DNA from: Oscillibacter valericigenes Sjm18-20
Lineage (GTDB): Bacteria > Bacillota > Clostridia > Oscillospirales > Oscillospiraceae
DNA length: 64,000 nucleotides
Direction of reading: 5' to 3'
Assembly: GCA_000283575.1 (NCBI GenBank)
Contig: AP012044.1
Location: 3,844,001-3,908,000, forward strand
Part shown: piece by piece, positions 63,903 to 64,000 of the stretch
Numbering within the stretch: the stretch's first letter is position 1
Layout of the letters: each line of letters opens with the position of its first letter
Position numbers and translations under genes: made by a program
The notes under the pieces: generated by a model
What the model saw: only the letters and a program-made list of their open reading frames with translations
Database searches by the model: none
What the model was told of the DNA's origin: nothing

Positions 63903-64000
63903 TTATAACTCTGCATTGCCTGTGGACAATTGCTGCTTCATGCTGTCAATAAATACCCGTGCCAAATTGGAGAGATAGGCATCTTTACGATAAACAACGC
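63903..64000 (-). CDS. Probable LysR family regulator, 3' end (partial)
   Basis: The last 32 codons before a TAA at 63903 read VVYRKDAYLSNLARVFIDSM then KQQLSTGNAEL, the style of a LysR ligand-binding domain C-terminus. The gene continues off the right edge, so the call is tentative. Confidence 0.5.
   Translation of the reverse strand, partial: VVYRKDAYLSNLARVFIDSMKQQLSTGNAEL

Noticed and set aside
1..64000. CRISPR arrays, rRNA genes or a replication origin
   Set aside because: No regularly spaced repeats, rRNA-like conserved blocks or DnaA-box clusters were noticed.

Overview
The window looks like a chromosomal piece from an anaerobic member of the Clostridia, most likely Oscillospirales/Oscillospiraceae (for example near Oscillibacter, Flavonifractor or Lawsonibacter). 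That placement is inferred from gene content: a glycyl-radical enzyme, a membrane pyrophosphatase, MurT/GatD, an SLH surface protein, a rubrerythrin/superoxide reductase set, and GC-rich core genes mixed with AT-richer acquired blocks. No marker gene fixes the species.

Layout. 0-1.5 kb: end of etfB and all of etfA. 1.7-7.8 kb, minus strand: an oxygen and peroxide defence block (thioredoxin reductase-like flavoprotein, Cys-glutathione peroxidase, ferritin, rubrerythrin, superoxide reductase, nitroreductase, rubredoxin reductase-like enzyme, and a 53-aa rubredoxin). 8.3-11.4 kb: a metallophosphoesterase, a nitronate monooxygenase-like flavoenzyme and a SRAP/YedK DNA-protein crosslink protein. 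11.9-12.4 kb: a wrecked MalT-type regulator. 12.7-18.9 kb: a 2071-aa SLH-anchored surface protein. 19-25.5 kb: a panB plus TRAP transporter operon and a LysR gene, with remnants of three transposases around them.

25.7-34.4 kb is the clearest metabolic module: trans-4-hydroxy-L-proline catabolism. It holds the HypD dehydratase, its radical-SAM activase, P5C dehydrogenase and a Na+:amino-acid symporter on the minus strand, facing an XRE/cupin regulator and P5C reductase on the plus strand. Hydroxyproline becomes P5C, which can be oxidised to glutamate or reduced to proline, so the module can run both sides of a Stickland-type balance.

34.6-53.4 kb is mostly housekeeping: K+-dependent membrane pyrophosphatase, a possible IseA-type lipoprotein, an unannotated 28-aa gene with its own promoter and terminator, a metallophosphoesterase, mnmG, a cyclase, murT-gatD, a Nudix hydrolase, a lipid kinase, an AI-2E family exporter, a complete oligopeptide ABC operon and a DUF3810 membrane protein. 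53.8-55.7 kb is a chimera of an amidohydrolase front and a TRAP DctM back end, best read as a deletion scar. 55.9-61.9 kb holds two large minus-strand signalling proteins: a hybrid histidine kinase with an NTF2/SnoaL-like front domain, and a REC-GGDEF-EAL-GGDEF c-di-GMP protein. 62.3 kb: tRNA-Val(GAC) with a tyrosine integrase pointing at its 3' end, which marks the edge of an integrated element running out of the window, followed by a serine recombinase stub and the end of a probable LysR gene.
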